Part shown: positions 7,494 to 16,432 of the stretch, one piece after another
Layout: every line of letters starts with the position of its first letter
Position numbering within the stretch: the first letter of the stretch is position 1
Source of the DNA: Clostridium bovifaecis
GTDB lineage: Bacteria; Bacillota; Clostridia; Clostridiales; Clostridiaceae
NCBI GenBank assembly: GCA_009738435.1
Contig: CP046522.1
Coordinates: 527,249-591,248, forward strand
Direction: 5' to 3'
Length of the DNA stretch: 64,000 nucleotides
The notes under the pieces: generated by a model
The model's input: the letters and a program-made list of their open reading frames with translations, nothing else
Told to the model about the DNA's origin: nothing
Databases searched by the model: none
Made by a program: the position numbers and the translations under genes

Positions 7494-8183
7494 ATGAAAA
7501 GGTATGAACTTATTATTTTTGATGCAGACGAAACTTTACTAGACTTTGAGAAAGCAGAGAAATATGCTTTTGAAAAAGCCATGAGGTATTTTAATATAAA
7601 TTATGATGAAGAATATCATTTAAAAGAATATAAAAAATTTAATAAGCAAGTATGGGACGAATTTGAAAGGGAATTAATATCTGCCGAGGAATTAAAAGTA
7701 GAGAGATTTAAAAGATTATTTAAAGAAATAAATATAAGCATAGATTGCAAAGAAGCCAACGACAAGTATACTAGTGCTTTATGTGAGGCATCATTTTTAT
7801 TAGATGGAGCTGAAGATATATTGGAGATACTTTCAAAAGATTATAAGTTAGCCCTAATAACTAATGGGCTTTTAGTTGTTCAAAATGCTAGAATAAGACG
7901 ATCTCATATAGCAAGATATTTTGAAGCTGTTGTTATTTCCGAAGAAGCGGGCATAGCTAAACCTAACCCAGGAATATTTCAGTATACATTTGATAAGATA
8001 GGACATAAGGATAAAAGCACTGCTCTAATAGTAGGAGATAGTTTAAACTCAGATATCAAGGGTGGAACTAACTTTGGTATAGATACTTGCTGGTTTAATT
8101 CCAAAGGAATGAAAGGTAAGACTGGACTTCATCCAACCTATGAAATAAGAAGATTAGATGAACTTAAGGATATTTTATTATAG
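7494..8183 (+). CDS. HAD hydrolase, YjjG-type noncanonical pyrimidine nucleotidase
   Basis: 229-residue HAD phosphatase. Motif I is FDADETLLDF with the two catalytic Asp near residue 10, motif II LITNG, motif III K in AKPNPGIF, motif IV VGDSLNSDIKGG. The helical cap between motifs I and II is of subfamily I. Overall pattern matches YjjG/YfnB nucleotide phosphatases that dephosphorylate pyrimidine nucleoside monophosphates. ATG 7494 is chosen because GGGAGGA is 7 bp upstream. It is monocistronic and closed by a repeat element. Confidence 0.85.
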   Translation: MKRYELIIFDADETLLDFEKAEKYAFEKAMRYFNINYDEEYHLKEYKKFNKQVWDEFERELISAEELKVERFKRLFKEINISIDCKEANDKYTSALCEASFLLDGAEDILEILSKDYKLALITNGLLVVQNARIRRSHIARYFEAVVISEEAGIAKPNPGIFQYTFDKIGHKDKSTALIVGDSLNSDIKGGTNFGIDTCWFNSKGMKGKTGLHPTYEIRRLDELKDILL

Positions 8184-8201
8184 AAAATAAAAGATAAGGT
8201 G

Positions 8202-8289
8202 AATCGCTAGTGACTAATCCCTAGTCGCTGTTCAGTAATTAATAATCTAGACTTTTAATGAATAGAGATTAGAGATTAGCGATTGCAAG
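8202..8289. repeat. GATTAG/CTAATC-type intergenic element
   Basis: Left arm AATCGCTAGTGACTAATCC and right arm GATTAGAGATTAGCGATT are imperfect inverse copies separated by about 45 bp. It lies between convergent genes and belongs to the same family as 31587-31719 and 63732-64000. Confidence 0.7.
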
Positions 8290-8292
8290 GTT

Positions 8293-9641
8293 CTATTTAT
8301 TTTTCTTTCTCGTGCAAATAAGAAAAATAGTAATTGCAGTTATTATTAGGGATGAGGTTACTAATGCTTCTTTATAGTATATTATAAGAATATTATGGTT
8401 AAAGGCATGCTTGATAACTTCTTTAGACACTACATTAAAGCATCTATCTATTGCGGTGGTGCTTATGAATTCTGGTGTATCATTGGGAGTATGAATTCTT
8501 GAGGTATCATTATCACAAAAAGTTATAGCATCTATATTATTTTCTCTAAAGGCTTTATGGTCGCTATCATCACCAAATCTATAATTAAAGTTGATTTTTT
8601 CATCGGAACAGGTATCCGAAACAGATCTCAAAAAAGCAGTTTTAGCAGTATCTTGTGGACCACCCACTATATAAAGAGGCACGCCATTATCGCTTCCTAT
8701 CATATCAAAATTAAAAACTTTGCTATCTTGGATATGCTCTTTATACTTTTTTACAAATTCTGAAGATCCAATGCATCCAAACTCCTCAGCATTAAAACCT
8801 ACAAAAAGTATGCTTCTTTCTGGCTGCCCTAAAGAAGTTATATATCTCATCATTTCAAGCATAAAGGAAGTGCCAGAGGCATTATCTAAAGCCCCCTTGT
8901 ATATAGTATTACCAAGGTCTATACCTAAATGGTCAAAATGAGCTGAGAGTATAATGGGATCGGCTGTTTTATCTTTCCCTTCTATGTAGCCCATGACATT
9001 ATTAGCAAGTGTCTCTTTTGCACTAAAAGGGATAAAACAGTTGATATTGTATCCATCCTCGATGTATTTTTTTATAGCTATTAATGTAGGTTCTGTTACC
9101 ATAATACACATACTCCAATGAGCAGTATTTACAAAGGAACTTCTAAAGCTTAAGCTTCCTTTAGAAGGTATGTAAAGTAGAAAATAATCTGAGTTTTGCT
9201 TTATTTGAATTACGTTGCCCTCAGAGTTTATTTGAGGATTTCTTTTGTTAAAGCTAAACTTATTGCTTCTAAAATTTAACATGTCTTCTTTATAATCTTT
9301 ATTATAGATAAATTCTTTTATAACCTTTCCTTCGTCATCAGATACAGTTAGGTATGGCGTGCTTTCTAATCTATAGGGGTATTTGATTTTAAAGGATTGG
9401 GTATACTCTCCCATAAAGGGTTTTAGGTTATTTTCTATAAATTGAAGTTTGATATATTGCTCAACTTCTTTATTTTCAAGAGTACCAGTAAGCCGACCTT
9501 TAAGGCTATCGGATGATAAAAAGTTTATTGTATTGACAACATTTTTTACATTGAACGGATGTATATTAATATAGATTTTGAAGCTAAGAGCAAAAACTAC
9601 CATAGAAAACAAAGAAAAAGACCAATTATAATTCTTTTCAT
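8293..9641 (-). CDS. M28 family zinc aminopeptidase, probable 5-prime frameshift
   Basis: Membrane-anchored or secreted peptidase of the M28 family. Zinc ligands are visible in AHFDHLG, GALDNASGT, FNAEEFGCIGS, FDMIGSD and the late HTPNDTPEF. A C-terminal hydrophobic segment (LVTSSLIITAITIFLICTR) precedes a basic tail. The long open frame begins at an unconvincing TTG (9612). A better start, ATG 9641 with AAGGAG 7 bp upstream, encodes MKRIIIGLF but runs out of frame. One extra T in the run complementary to 9615-9619 would join them into a 449-residue protein with a normal signal/anchor sequence. I therefore give the gene from 9641, with one suspected missing base. Confidence 0.75.
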
Positions 9642-9824
9642 ACTTAAACTCCTTATAAATTGATATATATAGTTATGAATGAAAAAGTTATTATATGATG
9701 AAAGATTGGACTTTTTAGTTTTATTAATGTAAAATTATGAGAGACAAAAAATGGCTATATTTGCAGAGGATATTAATAATAATTCATTTAAAATAAGGCC
9801 TAATAAATTTGAATGGAGGACATT

Positions 9825-11981
9825 ATGACTAATATTAATAATAAGTTAGCTAAAGAATTTAGTATAGGATTAAATCAAGTAAATAGTGTTATTGAGCTTT
9901 TAGATGATGGGAATACTGTTCCGTTTATAGCAAGATATAGAAAAGAAAAAACTGGAGGGCTTGATGATATAGTTTTAAGAAATCTTGCTGAAAGACTTAC
10001 ATATTTGAGAAACTTACAAGATAGAAAAGAAGATGTAATAAGAATAATAAATGAACAAGAAAAGCTTACAGAAGAGTTAAGGTTGCAAATAGAAAAGTCC
10101 GAGACTTTAACAGAAGTAGAAGATATATATAGACCATTTAAACCAAAAAAGAGAACAAAGGCTACTATTGCAGTAGAGAAGGGTTTAAAACCTCTTGCTG
10201 ATATTGTGTTAGCAGGAGAGTTTAAGGGAGATATTATAGGATATGCAAAAGAGTTTATAAATGCAGAAAAAGCAGTAACTTCTGTGGAAGATGCGTTAAA
10301 TGGAGCTAAAGATATAATTGCAGAAATAATATCAGATGAAGCAGAACATAGAAAATGGATAAGAGAATTTGTACGAAAAGAAGGGGTGGTTGAGTGCAGC
10401 GGAAGCAGTGAAGAGCCAACGCCTTATGAGATGTACTACAACTATTCGGAAGCAGTATCAAAAATACCTTCCCACAGAATTCTTGCAGTAAATAGGGGAG
10501 AAAAAGAAAAGATTTTATCCGTTAAGATTACAAGCGATATGGACAAAATACTAGAATATTTAAATCGCCAAAGTGTAAAGGGAAATCCTGTGACAGATAA
10601 ATACATATTAGAAAGCGCTGCAGATTCATTAAAGAGGTTAATTTACCCATCCATAGAAAGAGAGATAAGATCAGAGCTTACAGATAAAGGAGAAGAAGGA
10701 GCAATAGAGATATTTAAAGCTAACTTAAAGGCTCTTTTAATGCAGGCGCCTATAAAAGGGAAAGTTGTTTTAGGATATGACCCAGGGTTTAGAACTGGGT
10801 GTAAAATAGCAGTTTTAGATGACACTGGAAAGCTTCTTGATACAGCAACGGTATATGCTACAGCTCCTCAAAATGATGTAGAAGGTTCTATAAAGATATT
10901 GAAGGAGTTAGTGTATAAACACAATGTGGAGGTTGTATCTTTAGGTAATGGGACAGCAAGCAGAGAGTCAGAGGAAGTTTTAGCAAAACTTATAGATGAG
11001 GTTAAGAGAGAAAGTGGAAAGGATTTATTCTATGTGGTCGTTTCAGAAGCAGGAGCATCTGTTTACTCTGCTTCAGAACTTGCATCAAAGGAATACCCAG
11101 ACATAAATGTATCTATAAGAGGTGCAATATCTATAGGACGTAGACTTCAGGACCCTATGGCTGAGCTTGTAAAGATTGATCCTAAGTCTATAGGGGTTGG
11201 GCAATATCAGCATGATGTAACTCAAAAAAGACTAGATGAATCTTTAGGGGGAGTTGTAGAGGATGTAGTAAACAGTGTAGGGGTTGATCTTAACATAGCA
11301 ACACCATCACTTCTATCTTATATATCAGGAATAAATGCTGCCATTGGAAAAAATATAGTAGAATATAGAGAGGAAAATGGAAAGTTTAAGGATAGAAAAG
11401 AACTCTTAAAGGTAAAGAGACTTGGGCCTAAGGCTTATGAGCAATGCGCTGGCTTCTTAAGAGTTCCAGAGAGCAGGGAGGTTTTAGATAATACAGCTGT
11501 ACACCCAGAATCTTATAAGGCAGCAAAGGAACTTTTAAAGCTTCTAGGATACTCTCAAGATGATGTGAGAATGGGAAAACTTTTAGAAATAGATAGTAGG
11601 ATTAAGGAGGTTGGGCTAGAAAGCTTAGCTGAAAGGCTAGAGATTGGAATGCCTACCCTTGAAGATATAGTAAAAGAGATTAAAAAACCAGGACGTGACC
11701 CTAGGGAAGAACTACCAAAGCCAATATTTAAAAAAGGAATAGTTGATATCAATCAGTTAGAACCAGGAATGGCACTAACAGGTACTGTAAGAAATGTTGC
11801 TGATTTTGGAGCGTTTATAGATATAGGAGTACATCAGGATGGACTTGTTCATATAAGCCAGTTAGCTGATAGATTTATAAAGCATCCACTTGATGTAGTT
11901 AAGGTAGGAGACATCGTTGAAGTTAAGGTCTTAGAGGTTGATGAGAAGAGGGGGAGAATATCTCTTACAATGAAGAAATAA
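9825..11981 (+). CDS. tex: Tex-family RNA-binding protein
   Basis: 718-residue Tex/YqgF-type protein. It has an N-terminal helical region (TVPFIARYRKEKTGGLDD near residue 35), a central YqgF/RNase H-like domain (LGYDPGFRTGCKIAVLD near 325), helix-hairpin-helix motifs (NIVEYREENGKF, LKVKRLGPKAYEQCAGFLR), and a C-terminal S1 domain from about 645 (GMALTGTVRNVADFGAFIDIG, HISQLADRF). It is a cytosolic nucleic-acid-binding factor with roles in transcription and tolerance. ATG 9825 lies 5 bp after TGGAGGA; an upstream in-frame ATG at 9813 overlaps that site. Confidence 0.95.
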   Translation: MTNINNKLAKEFSIGLNQVNSVIELLDDGNTVPFIARYRKEKTGGLDDIVLRNLAERLTYLRNLQDRKEDVIRIINEQEKLTEELRLQIEKSETLTEVEDIYRPFKPKKRTKATIAVEKGLKPLADIVLAGEFKGDIIGYAKEFINAEKAVTSVEDALNGAKDIIAEIISDEAEHRKWIREFVRKEGVVECSGSSEEPTPYEMYYNYSEAVSKIPSHRILAVNRGEKEKILSVKITSDMDKILEYLNRQSVKGNPVTDKYILESAADSLKRLIYPSIEREIRSELTDKGEEGAIEIFKANLKALLMQAPIKGKVVLGYDPGFRTGCKIAVLDDTGKLLDTATVYATAPQNDVEGSIKILKELVYKHNVEVVSLGNGTASRESEEVLAKLIDEVKRESGKDLFYVVVSEAGASVYSASELASKEYPDINVSIRGAISIGRRLQDPMAELVKIDPKSIGVGQYQHDVTQKRLDESLGGVVEDVVNSVGVDLNIATPSLLSYISGINAAIGKNIVEYREENGKFKDRKELLKVKRLGPKAYEQCAGFLRVPESREVLDNTAVHPESYKAAKELLKLLGYSQDDVRMGKLLEIDSRIKEVGLESLAERLEIGMPTLEDIVKEIKKPGRDPREELPKPIFKKGIVDINQLEPGMALTGTVRNVADFGAFIDIGVHQDGLVHISQLADRFIKHPLDVVKVGDIVEVKVLEVDEKRGRISLTMKK

Positions 11982-12130
11982 AATTCTTCTAGTTGAGTAG
12001 TGGAGAAAGCCTTAAAAGGCATGTTAGCTTTAAAATCGCTTTGGTTACTGGCTATAAAAAACTGGGCTTGTTTAAAATTCAACTTGATTTTCATAAATAA
12101 GATGTGTATAATATGATTGTAAAATAAAAA

Positions 12131-12250
12131 ATATCTTCAGGGCAGGGTGTGATTCCCGACCGGCGGTATAGTCCGCGACCCGTGTATTTTATATACGGCT
12201 GACTTGGTGAAACTCCAAGACCGACAGTAAAGTCTGGATGGAAGAAGGTA
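12131..12250 (+). ncRNA. FMN riboswitch (RFN element)
   Basis: Contains the conserved blocks ATCTTCAGGGCAGGGTG, ATTCCCGACCGGCGGTA, TCCGCGA, TTGGTGAAACTCCAAGACC, GACAGTAAAGTCTGGATG and closing GAAGAAGG. It precedes the riboflavin transporter and is followed by an intrinsic terminator, so FMN binding probably stops transcription of ribU. Confidence 0.95.
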
Positions 12251-12276
12251 AAGGTAGAGTTTGAATAAGATTTTTT

Positions 12277-12310
12277 GCCCTGACGATTTTTAAAATTGTC
12301 AGGGCTTTTT
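12277..12310 (+). terminator. FMN-riboswitch expression-platform terminator
   Basis: GCCCTGACGATTTT pairs with AAAATTGTCAGGGC (one G-U), then TTTTT. The AT leader between the aptamer and this stem presumably contributes the antiterminator. Confidence 0.85.
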
Positions 12311-12359
12311 GATTTAACTTCTGCCGATACCCTTGAAGATAAAAATGGGGGGTATTTAT

Positions 12360-12980
12360 ATGAGACAAAAGGGTTTAAACACAATGATTAAAATTTCACT
12401 TTTATCAGTTATGGCATTTATACTTATGTTTTTTGAAGTGCCACTTCCGATTTTCCCTAACTTCTTGAAAATCGATTTGAGCGATCTGCCAGCTCTTTTA
12501 GGAGCGTTTGCATTAGGGCCGGCAGCTGCAATTGGTATTGAATTTTTTAAAAACGTATTACACATAATTTTCAAAGGTACTCAAACAGGATTTGTTGGAG
12601 AACTTGCTAACTTTGCAGTAGGTGCAATTTTAGCTGCAACAGCAGGAAGTATATATAGAATTAAGAAATCAAAGAAGACTGCAATTTTAGGATTAATAAT
12701 TGGATCAGTAGTAATGTCTATAGCAGCGTCAGTATTAAATTATACAATATTGTTACCTTTATATGCTAAGGTTTATAAAGCTCCAATAGATGCTTTCGTA
12801 GCTATGGGTTCTGCTGTTAATCCTAGCATAAAGACTGTAAAAGATCTAGTTATGTGGTCAATACTACCGTTTAATTTATTAAAAGGATTAGTCGTATCTG
12901 TAGTAACTGTTCCTTTATATAAGAGTGTTTCACCATTCCTTCATAGTGAAGAGCTATCAGAAAAGAGAAGAACAGCGTAA
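12360..12980 (+). CDS. ribU: ECF transporter S component, riboflavin-specific RibU
   Basis: 206-residue membrane protein with about six hydrophobic segments, the substrate-binding S subunit of an energy-coupling-factor transporter. Recognisable parts include MFFEVPLPIFPNFLKIDLSDLPALLGAFALGPAAAIGIEF near the N-terminus, typical of RibU. The FMN riboswitch directly upstream supports riboflavin as substrate. ATG 12360 has GGGGGG 7 bp upstream; the in-frame ATG 12333 lacks a site. The ECF A/A-prime/T energising subunits are not in this window and are presumably shared. Confidence 0.92.
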   Translation: MRQKGLNTMIKISLLSVMAFILMFFEVPLPIFPNFLKIDLSDLPALLGAFALGPAAAIGIEFFKNVLHIIFKGTQTGFVGELANFAVGAILAATAGSIYRIKKSKKTAILGLIIGSVVMSIAASVLNYTILLPLYAKVYKAPIDAFVAMGSAVNPSIKTVKDLVMWSILPFNLLKGLVVSVVTVPLYKSVSPFLHSEELSEKRRTA

Positions 12981-12986
12981 TAAAAA

Positions 12987-13013
12987 AAGAAGTTGCAACT
13001 CGCAACTTCTTTT
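12987..13013 (+). terminator. ribU terminator
   Basis: Stem AAGAAGTTGC / GCAACTTCTT around AACTC, followed by TTT. It abuts the GTGGAG-type repeat. Confidence 0.7.
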
Positions 13014-13136
13014 CTAGTGGAGGAGTGGAGGCGCTAAAGCGCTAAGTTGAGAAGTGGAGATATATCCTTCTTAAAGGTCTCCACTATCTCCACTCCTCCA
13101 CTTCTCCACTTAAGAAAATTGTATTACAATTTTTTT
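13014..13136. repeat. GTGGAG-type intergenic element
   Basis: Left arm AGTGGAGGAGTGGAGGCGC... GAGAAGTGGAGA; right arm inverse TCTCCACTATCTCCACTCC... CTTCTCCACTT. It ends in the palindrome AAGAAAATTGTATTACAATT, which the rimI stop codon overlaps and which may serve as the rimI terminator on the minus strand. Confidence 0.75.
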
Positions 13137-13581
13137 AAAGAACGTTTTTCTTCCACATAATTATGGCATGTAGGTTGTCTCCGTAATAGTTTTTACGAAG
13201 ACCTTCTTCTACAAAGCCATATTTTTTATATAAATTTTGAGCCACAGTGTTATTGGATCTGACCTCAAGCGTAATTCCAGGAATTTTATGGTTTTTGCAA
13301 ATATCTATTATTGCATCCATTAAGATGCTGCTTGCGCCTATACCTCTATAATCCGGATGTACAGCTATATTTATTATATGAGCTTCATCTATAATCAACC
13401 ATAGAGCAGCATAACCTATAATTTTATTTTTCTTTTTCACAGCAATATATTTTGAAAACTTATTTTTTAATTCATTTCTTAATGAATCTAAGCTCCAAGG
13501 AGGATTGAAGCAAAGGTTATTTATTTCAAGAACTTCATCAAGATAAGCCTCATCTATTTCGCATACCATTAAATCATTCAT
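13135..13581 (-). CDS. rimI: Ribosomal-protein alanine N-acetyltransferase RimI
   Basis: 148-residue GNAT acetyltransferase. The acetyl-CoA-binding loop is IAVHPDYRGIGASSILMDAI (about 75-94), followed by LEVRSNNTVAQNLYKKYGFVEEGLRKNYY. It acetylates ribosomal protein S18 N-terminus in characterised relatives. It overlaps tsaB by 8 bp, the usual tsaE-tsaB-rimI arrangement. Confidence 0.9.
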   Translation of the reverse strand: MNDLMVCEIDEAYLDEVLEINNLCFNPPWSLDSLRNELKNKFSKYIAVKKKNKIIGYAALWLIIDEAHIINIAVHPDYRGIGASSILMDAIIDICKNHKIPGITLEVRSNNTVAQNLYKKYGFVEEGLRKNYYGDNLHAIIMWKKNVL

Positions 13582-14290
13582 TTATACTGACTCCCGTTTT
13601 ATTTTCGTATTCTCTTTCGGCTTGAGATTTTCTAATATAAATTGGGGAGAAGGTTAACAAGTTATCTTGATGCCCTTCTTCCAGCCTAACTAGCCCCAAT
13701 TCCCCTAAAGAGGACGCTCGAGCTAAGTTAAGGTGGGCAGGAGCAAAGTAGACAGAATCAAAGCTTTTCTCTAGCTTTTCACTAAACTTAGATACAGCAT
13801 CTCCTATAAATGCTACGGAATTAGGAGCTTTTTCTTTTATAAGAGGGATTAGTTCATCTATATGAACAGCCATGTAGTCCGATATTCTTTCTAAGCTCCC
13901 CTTATTAAAGGAGTACAAAGCTGTATACACATTATCCCTTAGGGCATCTAAAATAGGGCATATGATACCAGAGGTGTAAGCTAAATTAAATGCAAGTGCA
14001 TCTAAAGTAGAAATCCCAATAAAGGGCTTATTGTTAGCTTGGGCAAGACCCTTTGCTGTTGCCATACCGATTCTGAGTCCAGTAAAGGAGCCAGGGCCGC
14101 TTGATACAACAAAAGCATCTATATCTTTAATATCCAATTTTAAGTTATTCATTAAAGAATCTATGATGGGCATTAAAATAACAGAGTGCTGCTTCTTATC
14201 ATTTAACACCATTTCTCCAAGTAATTTTCCATCTTCTATAACCGCACAGGCAGCAGTAGCTGTAGAAGAATCTATACTAAGCACCTTCAT
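13574..14290 (-). CDS. tsaB: tRNA t6A biosynthesis protein TsaB
   Basis: 238-residue ASKHA-fold protein, non-catalytic partner of TsaD in forming N6-threonylcarbamoyladenosine (t6A) at position 37 of ANN-decoding tRNAs. It begins MKVLSIDSSTATAACAVIEDGKL and contains the family motif VSSGPGSFTGLRIGMATAKGLA near residue 65. It overlaps tsaE by 4 bp and rimI by 8 bp, so the three are translationally coupled. The catalytic partner tsaD is separate, at 21842. Confidence 0.95.
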   Translation of the reverse strand: MKVLSIDSSTATAACAVIEDGKLLGEMVLNDKKQHSVILMPIIDSLMNNLKLDIKDIDAFVVSSGPGSFTGLRIGMATAKGLAQANNKPFIGISTLDALAFNLAYTSGIICPILDALRDNVYTALYSFNKGSLERISDYMAVHIDELIPLIKEKAPNSVAFIGDAVSKFSEKLEKSFDSVYFAPAHLNLARASSLGELGLVRLEEGHQDNLLTFSPIYIRKSQAEREYENKTGVSINE

Positions 14291-14745
14291 ATTTTGATCT
14301 CCTTTACATAGTCATACTTATTTCCATTAAAATTAACAGTAATTTTTCTGTAGTTTTCACCTATTTCAGGTAATTTATCTATTGTTATACTTAGGTGTTC
14401 TACTGGTATTAACTCTTCAATATAATTTGCCCACTCGATTATGCTTACGGCATCAGAAAATATGTATTCGTCAAAGCCTATAGCTTCGATTTCATCAGGG
14501 TCATTAACTCTATACACATCAAAATGATACAACTTATGTCTACCATTATATTCATTTACGATACCAAAAGTAGGACTAGTTATATGTTCATCTATACCGA
14601 GACCTTTTGCAATTCCTTTTGTAATATGTGTTTTTCCAGTTCCTAAATCGCCAATAAGACAAATAATATCACCACTATTAGCAAGTTTTCCTATCTGAAC
14701 ACCTATATCCATTGTTTTATCTACATTATCAACTATAAATTCCAT
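14287..14745 (-). CDS. tsaE: tRNA t6A biosynthesis ATPase TsaE
   Basis: 152-residue P-loop ATPase. Walker A is GDLGTGKTHITKGIAKGLG (about residues 33-51), then TSPTFGIVNEY, the HFDVYR motif and IIEWANYIEEL. It activates the TsaBD complex for t6A synthesis. It is first gene of the tsaE-tsaB-rimI operon on the minus strand. Confidence 0.95.
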   Translation of the reverse strand: MEFIVDNVDKTMDIGVQIGKLANSGDIICLIGDLGTGKTHITKGIAKGLGIDEHITSPTFGIVNEYNGRHKLYHFDVYRVNDPDEIEAIGFDEYIFSDAVSIIEWANYIEELIPVEHLSITIDKLPEIGENYRKITVNFNGNKYDYVKEIKI

Positions 14746-14821
14746 ATGTATTCACTCCTAAGTTGAAAACTTTTATACCATTAGTTATTGTATACTAAAA
14801 TCTAGGAAAATAAAAGCATGT

Positions 14822-14863
14822 AAAAACTCTACCAAAGATAAAAAGAATTAATTAAGGTAGAGT
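14822..14863 (-). terminator. Terminator after the HD-GYP gene
   Basis: On the minus strand ACTCTACC and GGTAGAGT form an 8-bp stem followed by TTTT. It separates the HD-GYP gene from tsaE. Confidence 0.6.
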
Positions 14864-14879
14864 CTTTACATATACTATT

Positions 14880-16112
14880 TCAGAGTAAAGCACTTTTTAA
14901 ATGATTTAAGGAATCGTTGCATATAAAATTATTTGAAGCCATATCCATCATAATTTCGAAGGCTTTATCTTTATTCAATCCAGTTCTATAAGGTCTATCT
15001 TCAGTTAAGGCTTGGTATATATCGCAAACAGCCATAATTCTAGATTCTTCACATAAATCTTTTGAGGATAGTCCCCTAGGATAGCCTTTACCGTTCAATT
15101 TTTCATGATGATTTGATGCCCATTCGCTTATATCTTTAATATTTTCTATTTTGTTTAATATAATTGAGGTATAGTATACGTGAGATTTAATTATAGAAAA
15201 TTCATCTTTAGTAAGAGGACCATTCTTATCTAATACTTTAGATGGAATGGCTACTTTTCCTATGTCATGTAAAAGACCTGCAATTCTCATTTTTTTACAT
15301 TTCTCTTCTGAATATCCCAAGTATCTTGAAACACTAAAGGCTAAATCTGAAATCCCTCTAGAGTGGGTTGCTGTAAACTCGCTTTTAGAATCTATTATGT
15401 TTGAGAAAATACAAGCTATAGTTTCAAATTCATCTAAATTCAGAGCTATATCTAAATTAGGCGAAATTTCGTCTAGTATAGAATCTATAAATCCTACGTT
15501 CTCAAGGTCGAACCAGAATTTATCTGTAGAGGAAGCTCTTAAAAAAGCATCCACTATTTCAGTAGAAAATATAGTGTTAGAATGAGAAGTTACCCAATCA
15601 ATTATACGGCTTTCTTGCTTATACGGAGGTATATTCTCCTCATACAATAGTTCAACCAAGTCAGCAATTCGTATTACTTGACTTTCTATGGGGATTTTGT
15701 GACCGTCTATGTTCAGAGGTCCAGTTCCGTTATAGTTTTCATGATGGTATAAGATTATATCTGGCACTCCATGAAGAATAGGAAAAGGTTTAATTATTTC
15801 AGAACCTTTAATGCAATGTTCTCTTATAAAATTATTAGAAGAGTGACTATATTTTAAACTGTTAGCAGCTCCTATGTCATGTAAAAGAGAGCATAAATAC
15901 AAACGCTTTATAATTTCTGAATTTAGCCCAAGAAAACTGGCTACTTGTAAGGCTATATAAGCGGTACGTTTGGAATGATTGGCAAACTCATGATTTGAAT
16001 AATTTACTTTTGAAACTGTTTCTACTATATTTTTATCTTCTAATGAACTAATTTCAACTAAGTCAAGTGCTATGGACATAGCTCTTACGGTTTCATTTAA
16101 ACTTATTTCCAT
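14880..16112 (-). CDS. Tandem HD / HD-GYP domain protein, possible c-di-GMP phosphodiesterase
   Basis: 410-residue cytosolic protein with two HD-type domains. The N-terminal one (about residues 35-150) has LCSLLHDIGAANSL and YHHENYNGTGPLNIDG. The C-terminal one (about 230-390) has the full HD-GYP signature: AGLLHDIGKVAIP, NHHEKLNGKGYPRGL, VCDIYQALTEDRPYR. HD-GYP domains hydrolyse cyclic di-GMP in characterised members. The N-terminal copy keeps HD and a GTGP variant of GYP, so it may be catalytic or regulatory. It has no receiver domain or membrane segment. Confidence 0.88.
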   Translation of the reverse strand: MEISLNETVRAMSIALDLVEISSLEDKNIVETVSKVNYSNHEFANHSKRTAYIALQVASFLGLNSEIIKRLYLCSLLHDIGAANSLKYSHSSNNFIREHCIKGSEIIKPFPILHGVPDIILYHHENYNGTGPLNIDGHKIPIESQVIRIADLVELLYEENIPPYKQESRIIDWVTSHSNTIFSTEIVDAFLRASSTDKFWFDLENVGFIDSILDEISPNLDIALNLDEFETIACIFSNIIDSKSEFTATHSRGISDLAFSVSRYLGYSEEKCKKMRIAGLLHDIGKVAIPSKVLDKNGPLTKDEFSIIKSHVYYTSIILNKIENIKDISEWASNHHEKLNGKGYPRGLSSKDLCEESRIMAVCDIYQALTEDRPYRTGLNKDKAFEIMMDMASNNFICNDSLNHLKSALL

Positions 16113-16240
16113 TATCTTACCTCGCTTAAAAATAAAATATAATGCATAAGAATAATTTTAGCATAATATACCATAATTTTAAATGTGTAATGCTAAACTA
16201 ATAAAATCAAGAGAGTAAGATAAAATTCTTATAAAAAGTG

Positions 16241-16269
16241 TTGCATATTTTATAAATACATGATACAAT
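16241..16269 (+). promoter_or_regulatory. Sigma-A promoter of tRNA-Trp
   Basis: TTGCAT (-35), 17-bp spacer, TACAAT (-10). The tRNA begins 14 bp after the -10 box. Confidence 0.6.
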
Positions 16270-16282
16270 AAAATTCGTTCGA

Positions 16283-16358
16283 AGGGGTATGGCTCAATTG
16301 GTAGAGTAGTGGTCTCCAAAACCATTGGTTCCGGGTTCGAGTCCTGGTGCCCCTGCCA
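16283..16358 (+). tRNA. tRNA-Trp (CCA)
   Basis: Full cloverleaf: acceptor AGGGGTA/TGCCCCT, D-arm GGCTCAATTGGTAGAGT, anticodon stem GTGGT/ACCAT around loop CTCCAAA (anticodon CCA), T-arm GGTTCGAGTCC, discriminator G, and encoded CCA end. Confidence 0.97.
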
Positions 16359-16371
16359 GATTTAAATGATG

Positions 16372-16432
16372 TGTATAACAATAGCAAAAGAGATTGGATG
16401 CATTATCCAATCTCTTTTGCTATTGTTATACA
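16372..16432. terminator. 27-bp perfect bidirectional hairpin
   Basis: Arms beginning TGTATAACAATAGC are exactly complementary over 27 bp around a 7-base loop. It ends tRNA-Trp on the plus strand and contains the stop codon of the Cys-rich gene on the minus strand, so it probably terminates both. Confidence 0.75.

Noticed and set aside
12091..12384. Open frame on the minus strand across the FMN riboswitch
   Set aside because: It is the complement of a highly conserved RNA aptamer and lacks a ribosome site; the RFN motifs fully explain the sequence.
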